From Myxococcus fulvus (GTDB taxonomy: Bacteria > Myxococcota > Myxococcia > Myxococcales > Myxococcaceae): a stretch of DNA of 64,000 nt. The translations under genes were made by a program, and so were the position numbers. Location of the stretch: the NCBI RefSeq assembly GCF_900111765.1, contig NZ_FOIB01000002.1:124001-188000 (forward strand), in the 5' to 3' direction. The first letter of the stretch is position 1. Each line of letters opens with the position of its first letter. Shown one piece after another: positions 23,996 through 35,400 of the stretch. Below the pieces are notes generated by a model. It was not told the DNA's origin. It did no database searches and saw only the letters and a program-made list of their open reading frames with translations.

Positions 23996-25342
23996 ATGGG
24001 TTTCAACCTGAATCGACGTTCCCTGCTGCACGTGGGCCTGGGGCTCACCGGCGGGCTCGCGCTGCTGCGCGCGCCTTCCGCCCTGTCGGCGCCGGCCTCC
24101 ACGCCGGGCACGACGCCTCCAGCCGAGGAGCCCCAGCGCCCCTGGTATGAGCTGGGGTTGCTGGAAGACGACCCCGTCATGCAGAACCAGCTCCTGCACT
24201 TCCTGGCCGCGACCTACAGCGCCCAGGCGGACATCGGCGAGGTGCTGGACACCGCGACGCGCATCGACGTGAACGATGACTGGAGCTGGCCCACCGAGTG
24301 GGTGAGCACCGCGGACCGCCTGCGCGGCATGGCCGAGGCCAGCCTCACCCGACACCACAAGACGAGCGCCGGCCACGCCTACCTGCGCGCGGCCAACTAC
24401 TACCGCGCCGCGCTCATCCACCACCCCGAACCCAGCCACCCGAGCGTGCTGCAGACGGGGCGCCGCGCGGTGGACGCGTACAACAAGGCGCTCGTCCTGC
24501 TGAAGATGCCGGGCACCCCGGTGCGCATCCCCTACGAGAACACCACCCTGCCCGGCTACCTCTTCCGGGCGAGGGGCACGCGGGGCCCCGCGCCCCTGCT
24601 CATCTTCCAGCAGGGCCGCGACGCCTGGCCGGAGGAGTCCAAGTACGTGGTGGACGCCGCGCTGGAGCGCGGCTACCACTGCCTGCTCGTCCACGCCCCC
24701 GGCCAGGGCATGGCCATCCGCGAGCAGAACCTGCCGTTCCGTCCGGACTGGGAGAAGGTCATCACGCCCGTGGTGGACTTCGCGGTGCGAATCTCCGGCG
24801 TGGACTCCCGCAGGATTGCCCTGCTCGGCTGGAGCATGGGCGGCGCCCTGGTGCCGCGCGCGGCCGCCTTCGAGCGGCGCATCAAGCTGCTCATCCCCAA
24901 CCCGGGCGTGCTCGACTGGGGCCAGTCGCAGTTCGACAACTTCAACGGCTACTTCCCGGAGCTGATGGCGCTGCTCGACACCGACCCCGCCGCCTTCGAC
25001 GCGGCCATGTACCAGCTCATGACCCAGGTGTTCCTGTACCGCTGGTACATGCGCGACGCCATGCACAAACACGGCGCCAGCTCCCCCTCGGACCTGATGT
25101 TCAAGCTGAGGACCTTCACCAACCGGCCCGTCGTCGAGCGCATCCGCTGCCGCACGCTCGTCATGGACGGCACGGCGGAGGCGTACTCCGGCGGACAGGG
25201 GAAGCTGCTCTTCGACGCGCTGACCTGCCCCAAGGACTACCTGCTCTTCACCGCGGAGGACACCGGCCTGTTGCACTGCCAGGAGGCCGCCCAGGCCGTC
25301 GCCAATCACCGCATGTTCGACTGGTTCGACGAATACATCTGA
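23996..25342 (+). CDS. Tat-exported alpha/beta hydrolase (dienelactone/DUF1100-type)
   Basis: 448 residues from the ATG at 23996, chosen for the AGGAG site at 23981-23985 and because it opens a Tat-type signal (FNLNRRSLLHVGLGLTGGLALL). An N-terminal helical cap region (about 45-165) precedes the hydrolase core, whose elbow is GWSMGG (about 282). Asp in TLVMDGTAEAY and His in TGLLHCQEAAQ complete a likely triad. The cap plus core order matches the 2,6-dihydroxypseudooxynicotine hydrolase/FrsA-like esterase family. Folding before export by Tat suggests an envelope or secreted role. Substrate unknown. Confidence 0.87.
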   Translation: MGFNLNRRSLLHVGLGLTGGLALLRAPSALSAPASTPGTTPPAEEPQRPWYELGLLEDDPVMQNQLLHFLAATYSAQADIGEVLDTATRIDVNDDWSWPTEWVSTADRLRGMAEASLTRHHKTSAGHAYLRAANYYRAALIHHPEPSHPSVLQTGRRAVDAYNKALVLLKMPGTPVRIPYENTTLPGYLFRARGTRGPAPLLIFQQGRDAWPEESKYVVDAALERGYHCLLVHAPGQGMAIREQNLPFRPDWEKVITPVVDFAVRISGVDSRRIALLGWSMGGALVPRAAAFERRIKLLIPNPGVLDWGQSQFDNFNGYFPELMALLDTDPAAFDAAMYQLMTQVFLYRWYMRDAMHKHGASSPSDLMFKLRTFTNRPVVERIRCRTLVMDGTAEAYSGGQGKLLFDALTCPKDYLLFTAEDTGLLHCQEAAQAVANHRMFDWFDEYI

Positions 25343-25355
25343 GCCCTGAAACGAC

Positions 25356-25389
25356 GACGTCGGGCCAGGAGCGAACCTGGCCCGACGTC
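25356..25389. terminator. Bidirectional hairpin between convergent genes
   Basis: Perfect 14-bp arms GACGTCGGGCCAGG (25356-25369) and complement (25376-25389), 6-nt loop, in the 74-bp gap between the convergent hydrolase and outer-membrane protein genes. Confidence 0.7.
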
Positions 25390-25416
25390 ATGGACAGCCA
25401 AGGCGCGAAGCGGTGA

Positions 25417-26175
25417 TTAGAACCGGAACTGCGCGCGCACGCCGCCGTTGATCCACCCGTGGATGGCCTTCTCCTCGATGTCCTGCGACTCCTCGTCCTC
25501 ACCATCGTCGAGGGACGCCGACGAGTACTGGCCGACCGTCGCGGTGATGTAGGGGCCCACCGAGAACTTCGGCGTGATGCGGAAGTCGACACCGCCCTGC
25601 GCGGAGACGAACTCGAAGCCCTTCACGGACGTCTTGACGGACAGCTCCTCGCCCAGCAGCTCGAGGGAGATCTTCGTGTTCAGGATTTCGTAGCCGATGC
25701 CCACGCCCACCCAGGGGTCCACCAGCGGCGTCGCGTCGAAGTGATAGGCCGCGTTGATACCGAAGCGCAGCTGGCTGGCGCTGCAGCTCACGCCGTCGAC
25801 GCTGCAGGGGTCCTCCTCACCCTCCACCTCGGGCGTGTTGAGCGAGCCCAGGCCGTACTGGAAGAAGGCGCCCAGGTAGAAGTTCTTGTTGAAGAAGTAG
25901 CCCGCGTTGAGCTCCAGCGGAATCACGCTCGAGACCAGGTCACCGACCGGGGCGCCGTCACCGTCGCCGTTCGGGTTCCCCGCCAGGTCGCCGTACGGAA
26001 CGGCGAAGCCCGCGCGCAGGCCGAGCGCGAAGCCCTTGCCCTCACCGGCGGACGAGTCCTCGCGGACATAACCCTCTTCGGAGTAGCCCTCCGCCGCGTC
26101 ATCCTGCGCGAACGCGGGGGCGGCGATGAGGGCGAAGGACATCGAGCACAGCATCATCTGGGTGCGGCTGGTCAT
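25417..26175 (-). CDS. Small outer-membrane beta-barrel protein
   Basis: 252 residues. Signal peptide (MTSRTQMMLCSMSFALIAAPAFA). The mature part begins with an acidic stretch (DDAAEGYSEEGYVRED) and then shows strands of an eight-stranded OmpA/OmpW-like barrel (FALGLRAGFAVPYGDLAG, LELNAGYFFNKNFYLGAFFQYG, FGINAAYHF, WVGVGIGYEI), ending in FRF. Two Cys (PCSVDGVSCS) lie in a predicted loop. It is monocistronic; a short hairpin (26241-26256) and an AT-rich tract at 26257-26268 upstream probably mark its promoter/leader. Confidence 0.85.
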   Translation of the reverse strand: MTSRTQMMLCSMSFALIAAPAFAQDDAAEGYSEEGYVREDSSAGEGKGFALGLRAGFAVPYGDLAGNPNGDGDGAPVGDLVSSVIPLELNAGYFFNKNFYLGAFFQYGLGSLNTPEVEGEEDPCSVDGVSCSASQLRFGINAAYHFDATPLVDPWVGVGIGYEILNTKISLELLGEELSVKTSVKGFEFVSAQGGVDFRITPKFSVGPYITATVGQYSSASLDDGEDEESQDIEEKAIHGWINGGVRAQFRF

Positions 26176-26434
26176 GAAGGTGGTCCCGCGAAAAGTGATG
26201 TGAGTTGCCCCACACCGTCGAGGTGTCGGACGCGTGTAGAGACGCCCGGAGGCGTCACTTATTTAAAACGGACCGGACATAAAAGGCCGGGTTTCAGGAG
26301 ACCCAGGCATTTTTCCAGTCCACACGCCTCACACCGCGAGACTTCGTTTCATGGCAAAGAATCTTGACGCGGCGGGCTCGTTCCCGGAGTGAACCACCCT
26401 TCTTCCGCATCAAGGCCCATGCGGGTTCAACGCA

Positions 26435-27508
26435 TCAGGTCGCGACGAAGTTCTTCCAGCCGCGCAGATAGTCGACGAAGCCCGGGGAGACGCCCTCGGC
26501 CCGCAGGAGGTCGACGGAGAGGGGGGGCTGATGGATGGGAGCACCGCGCTGGATGCGCTCGGGCCAGTCGTGGTTGGCGATGGCGGAGCGGCCCAGGGCC
26601 ACCGCGTCCGCGCCGCGCGACAGCTGCGCCTCGGCGTCCTCCTTCGTCCAGATGGCGCCGGCGACGACCATCTTCACGTGGGCGGGCACGGCCCGGCGGA
26701 ACAGGTCCGTCGCGTGCTCCTGGGGGCGCTTGGTGGTGTTGAGCCCCGCGCGCCAGAGCGACAGGTGGAGGATGTCCATGCCCTCGTCCGCGAGCATCCG
26801 CGCGACGTCCAGGCTCTCATCCAGATCCAACCCGCGCGCCTGACCGAAGTCCTCGGGTGACAGGCGCACCGCGAGCACCAGCGAGGGGGCCGCCTTTCGC
26901 ACCGCGGCCAATGTCTGGCGGATGAGGCGTGAGCGGTTCTCCAGCGAGCCGCCCCAGCGGTCCGCGCGGCGGTTGTAGGTGGTGCTCAGGAATTGCGACA
27001 GCAGATAGCCGTGCGCGCCGTGCAGCTCCACCCCGTCGAAGCCCGCCTGGGCGCAGCGCCGGGCCGCGCTCGCGAAGGACGCGATGACGGCTTCGATCTC
27101 GGCTTCCGTGCCCTCGCGGCACTCCTCCGCTCCGACATGCGCGCTCGCGCTCCAGCGCGGCATCCCGCTCACGGTGGGGTCCGCGCGCAGGCCCCCGTGG
27201 AAGAGCTGCGCGGACAGCAGCGCGCCGCCCTGGTGGACCTTCTCGGCGAGCCGGCGCAGGCCCGGCAACATCGCGTCATCGTGCACGCCCAGCTCGCCGG
27301 ACCAGGCCTTGCCATCCTGCTGGACGTGCGCCGCGCACGTCTCCACCAGCCCGAAGCCACCTTGGGCGCGACGCTCCAGGAAGTGGAGCTCCGCGTCGGA
27401 GAGGGTTCCGTCGGCGTGGCTCTGCTTGTTGGTGAGCGGCGCCAGCCAGACGCGGTTGCGCGCGACGACGCCTTCTCTCAGCACCAGGGGGTCGAACAGT
27501 CCTGCCAT
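26435..27508 (-). CDS. NADH:flavin oxidoreductase, Old Yellow Enzyme family
   Basis: 357 residues from the ATG at 27508 (GGAG upstream). FMN-dependent reductase fold: LFDPLVLREGVVARNRVWLAPLTN at the start, AQLFHGG near 97, the family motif GVELHGAHGYLLSQFLS near 160, NRRADRWGGSLENR near 183 and the phosphate-binding GRSAIANHDWPERI near the end. Such enzymes reduce activated C=C bonds of enones or nitro compounds with NAD(P)H. A longer frame to 27628 exists but the extra residues are unlike the family. It is divergent from the DUF6766-like gene at 27615, which sits inside that extension. Confidence 0.92.
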   Translation of the reverse strand: MAGLFDPLVLREGVVARNRVWLAPLTNKQSHADGTLSDAELHFLERRAQGGFGLVETCAAHVQQDGKAWSGELGVHDDAMLPGLRRLAEKVHQGGALLSAQLFHGGLRADPTVSGMPRWSASAHVGAEECREGTEAEIEAVIASFASAARRCAQAGFDGVELHGAHGYLLSQFLSTTYNRRADRWGGSLENRSRLIRQTLAAVRKAAPSLVLAVRLSPEDFGQARGLDLDESLDVARMLADEGMDILHLSLWRAGLNTTKRPQEHATDLFRRAVPAHVKMVVAGAIWTKEDAEAQLSRGADAVALGRSAIANHDWPERIQRGAPIHQPPLSVDLLRAEGVSPGFVDYLRGWKNFVAT

Positions 27509-27614
27509 GTCTCGTGTCTCCGGGGTTCTTCCAAGCCGGTGGGGGACCAGGCGGGCGGACAGTCGCTCTCCCGAGACGGCTGCGCCCCGACATTTCGTGT
27601 CCAGACTTCGGAAG

Positions 27615-28310
27615 ATGGCGGATACCACTCAATCGGGGTCTCCGAAGAGAGGCGCGCGCGCATTCCTGTCCAACAATGGGCTGTCGCTGGTCCTGCTCGC
27701 CGCGTTCCTCGTGTGCTGGGTGGGGCAGGCCGTGTCCGGCTTCCTCCACCACAACGAGGAGCAGCGCCAGCATGGGCAGCCCGAGGCGCGGTTCGGCGAG
27801 TACCTGCGCTCGGGCGACTTCCTGGAGGCCACGTTCGAGAACTGGGAGAGCGAGTTCTTCCAGATGGGCGCCTTCGTCATCCTGGCGGCCTTCCTCAAGC
27901 AGAAGGGCTCCGGTGAGTCGAAGGACCTGAACGGCGGCAAGAAGGAAGAGGACAAGGACCTGGAGCCCCAGGAAGGCTCCCCGGCGCCGCTCCATCGCGG
28001 GGGGCTGGCGCTCAAGCTCTACAGCCACTCGCTGTCCATCGCCCTCTTCTCGCTGTTCATCGTGTGCTTCGGCCTGCACGCCGTCACCGGCGCCGCGGCC
28101 CGCAACGAAGAGGCCCTGGCGCACGGTGAGGCGGCCATCACCGTGCTCCAGTACCTGGTGTCCTCCCAGTTCTGGTTCGAGTCCTTCCAGAACTGGCAGA
28201 GCGAGTTCCTCTCCGTCGCGGCCCTCGTCCTGCTGTCCATCTGGCTGCGGGAGAAGGGCAGCCCCGAGTCCAAGCCCGTCAACGCGCCGCACGCCCGGAC
28301 CGGCAAGTAG
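27615..28310 (+). CDS. DUF6766-type membrane protein with internal duplication
   Basis: 231 residues. Two copies of one unit: residues about 15-95 and 130-225. Each has a hydrophobic helix (LSLVLLAAFLVCWVGQAVSGF; LSIALFSLFIVCFGLHAVTGA), an EE-x-HG segment, then (F/Y)LRSGDFLEATFENWESEFFQ or its variant LVSSQFWFESFQNWQSEF, a second helix and a KGS-(G/P)-ESK end. The copies are joined by a charged linker (GGKKEEDKDLEPQEG). I recall this pattern as the DUF6766 family, usually a single unit; biochemical role unknown. The ATG at 27615 is divergent from the OYE gene, 106 bp apart. Confidence 0.82.
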   Translation: MADTTQSGSPKRGARAFLSNNGLSLVLLAAFLVCWVGQAVSGFLHHNEEQRQHGQPEARFGEYLRSGDFLEATFENWESEFFQMGAFVILAAFLKQKGSGESKDLNGGKKEEDKDLEPQEGSPAPLHRGGLALKLYSHSLSIALFSLFIVCFGLHAVTGAAARNEEALAHGEAAITVLQYLVSSQFWFESFQNWQSEFLSVAALVLLSIWLREKGSPESKPVNAPHARTGK

Positions 28311-28319
28311 CGCCTCTCG

Positions 28320-29411
28320 TCACGCGGGGGATTCGAGGCGGCTTCGCAGCTCGCCGCTCGTCACCGTGGGTGTCCCGTGAGGCCCCACCCAGGTCCCCGC
28401 CTCCGTGGGCGAGTACAGCGCCGGCCTCGAATACAGCGTGCGCAGCGCCTGGACGTGGGGATAGACGGTGGAGGCCTTGGGGCTCAGCTCACGCAGTCGC
28501 TGGCGCAGCAGCGGCGCGAAGCGGGGGCTCATCGCCGGGAAGATGTGGTGCTCCTGGTGATAGCTGAAGTTGAGGTGGGCCCAGTCCATCACCGGGTGCG
28601 TCTTGACGCTCGCGGTGTTCACGAAGGGGTTGTCGTGGTCCTCGGACGCCGGCTGCAGCCAGTGGTTGGTGGCGATGTAGACCATCAACGTGATGTTGGC
28701 GACGACGAGGGGGAACACGAGCGCGAAGAAGGCCCCGCGCGGCCCCATGGCCCAGCCCAGCGCGCCCCAGCCGAGCACCAGGAGCACCGTGAGGAGGCGC
28801 TCCTTCGAGCGATTCATGCGCACGTGCCGCAGGTGGGGCTGGTCGATGTGGTGCCACAGGAAGGCCTGCCCCTGCGCGGTGAAGAACAGGCTGAAGCTGA
28901 CGTAGCTCAGCCAGGTGCCGGAGCCCGGTGAAATCGCGTGGAACATCCGCGCGAAGCGCTGGGTGCCCAGGTCCGGCTGCCGCGGGAGGATGTCCGGGTC
29001 TCTCTGGTGGATGTTCGCGGCGCTGTGATGCGCCTGCACATGCCACGCGCGCCAGTTGCCCGGGGTGACGAGGAACGGGCCGAAGCCGACCCAGCCGATG
29101 ACGTCCTCCCAGCGCCGGCTCCTGAAGACGGCGTGGTGCAGCGCCTCGTGGGCCGCGAGCCCCACGGTGGTGACCATCTGTCCCAACACGAAGGAGAGCG
29201 GGAGGCAGGCCCACCAGGGCAGACCGCCCCAGGCGAGCAGCCACATGGAGGCCAGCATCACCGGCACCAGGGCCAGCGCGATGACGCCCCGGTGGGGTTG
29301 AGGCTCGAAGGATTCGGCGGGCATCACCCGGCGCAGCTCCGCGCGGAGCGGCTTGGGGTCATCGAAAGGCAGGGCGACCGTCGACGGTGTGGAGGAGCTC
29401 ATGGGGTCCAT
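28320..29411 (-). CDS. Membrane fatty-acid desaturase
   Basis: 363 residues. Integral di-iron desaturase with the three histidine boxes HEALHH (about 108), HVQAHH (about 143) and HQEHH (about 304), set among membrane helices (LVPVMLASMWLLAWG, LGWGALGWAMG, FALVFPLVVANITLMVYIA). It inserts double bonds into acyl chains of membrane lipids, using O2 and an electron carrier. It starts 15 bp after the stop codon of the giant synthase, so it is the third gene of that operon and probably acts on its product. It converges on the DUF6766-type gene with only 9 bp between stops. Confidence 0.93.
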   Translation of the reverse strand: MDPMSSSTPSTVALPFDDPKPLRAELRRVMPAESFEPQPHRGVIALALVPVMLASMWLLAWGGLPWWACLPLSFVLGQMVTTVGLAAHEALHHAVFRSRRWEDVIGWVGFGPFLVTPGNWRAWHVQAHHSAANIHQRDPDILPRQPDLGTQRFARMFHAISPGSGTWLSYVSFSLFFTAQGQAFLWHHIDQPHLRHVRMNRSKERLLTVLLVLGWGALGWAMGPRGAFFALVFPLVVANITLMVYIATNHWLQPASEDHDNPFVNTASVKTHPVMDWAHLNFSYHQEHHIFPAMSPRFAPLLRQRLRELSPKASTVYPHVQALRTLYSRPALYSPTEAGTWVGPHGTPTVTSGELRSRLESPA

Positions 29412-29426
29412 TCCGTGGAAAGGGTT

Positions 29427-32400
29427 TCAGGCCATGGGGCGCGCGAGGCCGCCCTCGAGCAGCATTCGCAGGCGCCCCGCTTCATCGACCGCCGCGACGG
29501 TGCCGCACTGGAGGACGTCGCCTTCCAGTCGCGGGCGCAGGGCCTTGAGGGAGAGCTGGAGCGGCGCGGTGCTCCGCCCGTTCACCAGCTCCCGGTCGAA
29601 CGTCGCGCGCTGGAACTGGACGGGTGCGAAGACGTCGTTCGACACGCCATGCACGTGCATCGCGCTCAAGCGCAGCGCCGCGTCCAGGACGAGCGCTGGC
29701 ACGGTGGCCCCCGCCTCCTCCCGCCGCGTCGGCAGGCCGAGCTTCGCGAAGCGCGCCGTGGGCTCCAGGCGGATGTCCTCCAGGCAGTCGAACATCTTGC
29801 GCAGCTCGATGGGACCGCCCGGGACGCAGTGCGGGTCCTCGGCCAGGATGCCTCGTCCCGAGGGTGCCGCCACGTCGAGCCCCGGCACGCCTTGCGGTGG
29901 CTGCCGGGTCAGCGTGAAGCGCGCCTCCGCGTAGACGAGGTCCCGCTCGAGCACCACGCCGGAGGCATGGACGATGTCGCCCAACAGCCGCACCTGCACG
30001 CCGTGCACCCCGGGTTCGTCGACCAGCGGCGTGCACTCGGCGCGCAGGGACTGGTGGCCTCCGGGCCGCACGCGGATGAAGCGTGAGAAGCGGACGTCCT
30101 CGATGGTGACGGTGTTCAGCTCCGGCAGCCGGTCTCCCAACGCGGCCCGGAGCATCAGGTCCAACGCCCAGGCCCCCGGGAGCGTGGGCGTGCCACGCAC
30201 CAGGTGGTCCTCCAGGCATGGCACGCTCGCGGCGTCGACCCGCACCTCGCGGACGATGGGGCGCGGCGCGGTGGCCCCCATGGGGACTTCGGGGAGGAGT
30301 CGCAGGCCGTAGAACTCGCGCTCGTTCTGGGTGAGCTGCACGTTGATGGCCTCGCGCGGCTGGCCGTCCACGAGCTGGAGGAACAGGGCTTCGCCCTCCT
30401 CGGCGCGGATGCCTCGGAGCTTGCGGCTGGCGCCGAGCACCCGGTACTCGGAGCCTCGGGTCATCCCGATGCCATCCCAGGCGAGCCACCCCACGCTGCA
30501 CCAGTGCGCGCGGGGGTTGACGTCGTCCACCCAGGCGCAGAGCCGATCCAACGCTTCGTTCGCCGCGCCGTAGTCCGCCTGTCCGTCATTGCCGATGAAG
30601 CTGAACGCGGACGTGAGCACGTGGAAGGGCACCGTGCGCCCGAAGCGACTGGCGCAGGCCGCGTGCAGGTGGTGCAGCCCGAGCAGCTTGGTGTCCAGGT
30701 TCGTTCGCAGCTCCGCGAGCCTGCGGCGGTTGAGCTTCTTGGACGTCTGCGTGCCCGCGCCGTGGACCACGAGGTCCAGTCGACCGAACTCGCGGACGAG
30801 CTCGTCCATGACCTTCGCCACGTCCTGGGGACGGGTGACGTCCGCGACGCGGTAGACGGTCCGCCCTGGCAGCCGGGCGAGGCCCATGAGCGTGGAGCGA
30901 AGTTCGCGGGCGGCCAGGTGACGCTCGAAGCGCGCGCGCAGCTCCGGCATCCGGACGCCCCACTTCGAGGCCAGCTCCTGGGCGTAGAACTCCCGCTCCA
31001 ACGCCGGGAGCTGCTCGTCCGTCGCGACGAGGAGCCGCTCGGGAGCCGCCTCCGGGTCGCTCCGGCCCAGGAGCACCACCGTGCAGCCGTAGCGCTTCAA
31101 CAGCGCTCCGGCGAGCACCGCCGTGACACCACGTCCGCCGCCCGTCAGCAGGACCACGGAGCTCGAGTCGAGCAGGGCCGGCCCCGAGGACGGTGACGAG
31201 GTGGGACGCAGCCTGCGCACGCAGCGCGTCTCCCCGTCGAAGCAGACCTCGACCGACGGGCTTTCTTCATCCTCCTCCGAGCCCAGCTCGACGAGGGCCT
31301 GGTCCAGGGACTCGGGCAGCAGGGTGCTGGTGGTCGAGATGGCCCGGACGTTCCTGGCCGGGACTTCCCTCGCGATGGACTTGAGCATCCCCGCGAACAA
31401 CCCCGTCACGGGATGCAGGACACGCCGAGGTCCCAGGCCGCCCACGCAGAGACTCGCCAGCTCGACTTCGCCGGCGACGAGCTTCTCGTAGGAGCGACGC
31501 GCCGTGAGGAACAGCAACTCGAGCGCCTCGTGACGCAGGGCGGTCTCTTCGACGACCTGGGGCGCGTCTCCACCGCGGACACTCGTGACGGCGAGGATGA
31601 GCTGGGGCTCGAAGCCGAGGGCCTCCAGCCCCGCCTCGGCGGTCTCCTCGCTCGACAGGTCGATGCCGCGCACCCTGCCCTTCGTGCTCGTGGAGCCCGC
31701 GAAGAGGATGAGGTGGTCCGACACACGGAGTCGGCGCGCCTGCGCCTCCAGCTCGTGTGCCAGGGCTTCGTCGTCTGCGATGAACAGGACCCGGCGCCCC
31801 GTGAGCACCGAGGACCGCGTCACTCGCGCTGGATGCTCGACGAGCACAGGGGCGTGGTAGCCGATGGACGCACTGAGGTCGAAGCCACTCGCCTCTGCCT
31901 GGGGCGCGGAAACGTCTCCCCCGGCGAGACCCTTCTTCATGCCGGGCGCATGCCGCGGGTCCGTCGACGCCGGAGTATCGACCCACGTGCCAGCCTCCTT
32001 CTCGGATTGAGACCTCGTGACCGACTCGGTCACGCCAGGACCCGGCACCACAGGGGCCCTGTCCGCACGTCCTGGTGCCGCGGACGCATCCCCTCTCGCG
32101 CTCACGGTTTGAGCCCTCGCTACCGTCTCGCCCACCGTGGAGGTCGACATCGCGGCGGCTGGGTGCGCGGTCCTCGCTGCAGAGGTCGCCGCCTCGTGCC
32201 GAGCCCCCTCGATGCGCGGATTCGCCGTGACCTGGGTCCGCGCCTCGGTGGCACGCGCCGCCGTCGGGATGAACTCCACCGACAGACCCGTGCCCTTCGC
32301 CGCTTCCGGGTGGAAGCACAGTGTCCCCGCGCATCCCTCGCTCGCGGCCTGCACCGCGCGCAGCACCGCGAGCCCCTCGCTCGCCGAATGCGCTGGCAGC

Positions 32401-35400
32401 TGCGTCACGCCCTCCTCACGTACGGGCCCCGACGACAGACGCAAGCCGCACATCACCTTCAGCCCTCGCTGTGCGGCCTTCTCAGCGGTGGTGACCGCCA
32501 GCAACATCACCCCTTCCGATGCACTCGCCGCATCCACCGCGCCCGGCCGGAGCACGTTCGCGCTCCCGACGAGGACCAGCTCGAAGCCCGTCTCCAGCAC
32601 GTCCCGCGCGGCCTTCAGCGCCTCCGCCAACGAGGCACCTCCCGCGTCGATGACGAAGTTGGGGCCCTTGGTGTCCAGCGCGCCCGCCACCCTGCCCGGC
32701 GTGACGTTCGCCATCATCCCCTGGAGCGTGTAGGGCCCCGAGGGCCGCACACTCGTCAGCACCGTGTCATGCAGCGCCTCCGCCAACGGGAGCAGCGCTG
32801 CGCGCTCGGGAGTGCCCAGGACCAGCTCGCGAAGCCCACGCCGCGTCGACGCGGCCAGCACCCGCTGGATGGCCTCCACGCCCCTGCGCGTCTTTCCCTC
32901 GAGCCCCAGCACGATGGCCGTCCCCGAGCGCAGCCCGTCGAAGCCACCCAGCCTCTCCACGAGCGCGCTCGCCGCCGTGAGCGCGAGCCCCTGCGTCAGG
33001 TCCATGTCCTCCGCGATGTCCGGCAACAACCTCAGCGAGGACGGCAGACGGAACGCTCCGACCTCGAAGCGCGTCCCCACCTCCGACGGCACGCCCACTC
33101 GCGGCGTCCCTCTCGCATCCGGGTACACGCCCTCCGCGGCGACGACCACCAGCTCGCTCATCGGCCCGGCCCGCGTCGACACGGGCGACGCATCGCCTCG
33201 GTACTCCTCGAGCACCAGGTGCGCGTTCGTCCCCCCGAAGCCGAAGCCGTTCGTCGCGGCCCGCCGGGGATTCGCCCCGTTCTCCGGCCAGGGCTGCTCA
33301 CGCTGACTCACCTCGAAGTCCGCGCCGAGCGCGCGCAGCGCGTCGCCAGGTCGCTCGAAGTTCGCCTGCCTCGGGAACAACCGGTGCTCCAGCGCCTTGC
33401 ACAGCTTGATGACCGACGCGGCACCGGCCGCCCAGCCCACGTGTCCGATGAGCGCCTTCACGCTCGCGAGCTGGATGCCCGCGCGCTTGCCCGTGAAGAC
33501 CCGACCGATCGACTTCAGCTCGGTGGCGTCTCCCGCGGGCGTCGCCGTGCCATGTGCCTCCAGATACTGGATGGAGGCCGGGTCCACGTCCGCCGCCGCA
33601 TAACAGGCGGTCATCGCCGCCACCTGCCCCTCCACGCGAGGGACATTCGCGGAGCTGCTGCGGCCATCGCTCGACAACCCCGTGCCTCGGATGACGGCTC
33701 GGACGGGCAGGCCCCGCGCGAGCGCATCCGACAGGCGCATCAGCCCCACCACCCCGGCGCCCTCACCGAAGATGACGCCATCCGCGCTCGCGTCGAACGG
33801 CCTGCTCCCCGTCGCCGACAGCCCGTTGAACTGCGAGAAGAGGCAGTTGTTTCCCGGCCCCGGCGAGAAGACACCTCCCGCCAGCACCAGGTCCGCCTCC
33901 TCTCGCTGGAGCGTCTTCATCCCCAACGCGATGGCGTAGAGCGAGGACGCGCACGCCGCGTCCAGCAGCACCGTGGAGACACCGCGCCCCACCACGTCCA
34001 TCACCACCGCCTGGAGCGTGGGATGCGGCGCCAGCTCCGAGGAGCGGGCCTCGACGCCCATCACCTCGCGCGCGGCCCGGGACAGCAGGGCCACGTCCGC
34101 GCCATGCATCCCCTTCGCGCGCAGCAGCGCCTCGCCCGCCTCCAGGCTCAGCGCGGCGTCGTACTCGGAGGAGCCCTCCGCCGTGGAGCCGAGCAGACAC
34201 TGGATGCGCTCCGGAGCATGCGCCCCGAGGCCCTCCATCGACTGGGCCAACGCGATGGCCAGCAGCTTCTGCTCGCGGACATAACGCCGGAAGCGCTCCG
34301 GGTCCGTCCCCTTCGGCGCCACCAGGTCCTCGTCACGCACGGCCCCCGTGAGCAACGTGTAGGCTCGGTCCTGCGTGCCCACCGGCCCGATGAAGTCCGT
34401 CACCAGCGACGGCTCGCGGACTCCCGGGTCGACGATTCCACTGATGCCCTGCCGGATGTTGCGCCAGAAGGACTCGGGGTCCTTCGCACCGCCCGGCAAC
34501 ATGCAGCCGAGCGACACGATGGCGACCGTCGCGTCCCCCTTCGGCGCCTCGCTCTTCACGCGTGGCGGCAGCAGAGCGGAGATGGAGCGCACGTCGAGCG
34601 CCCTCGTCGGCACCGGGATGCGCTGGACGATGCGCGCCAGCCGCCCCTCCGTGCCGCAGTCGAGGAAGCGCGTGCACCCCGCGCTCGACAGTCGCTCCAC
34701 CGCGCCGAGGAAGTCGAACGGCTTGAGCAGGTGCGCCGCCAGCGCCTCCGCCAGCTCGCCCGGAGCCCCCGCGTACACGCGCCGCTCGATGGGTGAGTAG
34801 ATGAGTCCCCGCGGCGTCTTCATCTCGACCCGCGACAGCGCGACCCGAAACGCCTCCGCCGCCGGCCGGAGTCCGGGATGATGGAAGGGATACCGGCTCG
34901 ACACGAAGGTGAAGCCCTGCCCTCGCTGCTCCAGGTGGGCTCGGAGTCGCTCCAGCTCCCAACGGGCCCCCGCCACCACGGTCTGCTTCGCGTGGTTGCG
35001 CCCCGCCACCGTCACACCCGTGACGCCGCTCTCGACCAGTGCCCTCGCCGTGTCCGCCTCGCCCAGCGCCACGGCGGCGAGGGTCCCCAGGTCCTCCGGC
35101 ACCACCTCCAGCGCGCGGACCCGCAGGCACACGACCTCCGCGCCGGAGCGCAGGTCCATCGCCCCCGCAGCCGTCATCGCGGCAATCTCCCCGAAGCTGT
35201 GCCCGACGAAGACGTCCGGTGCCGTGCCCTCGCGCATCAACCACCGCGCGCCGAGCACACCGGACAGGAAGATGCCGAGCTGGTCGAGCTGCGGCACCTG
35301 CTCCAGTGCGTGACGCACCTCGGCCGCGTCCCCCGCCTCCACCAGCGGGCGCACGTCGAACCCGTGTTTTCGGGCCACGTCCACGACGGCCATGAGCTCG

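Noticed and set aside
31413..34796. Plus-strand open frame of about 1100 codons inside the PKS gene
   Set aside because: Antisense to KS, KR and linker coding sequence with intact domains; Arg/His-rich composition and no recognisable domain.
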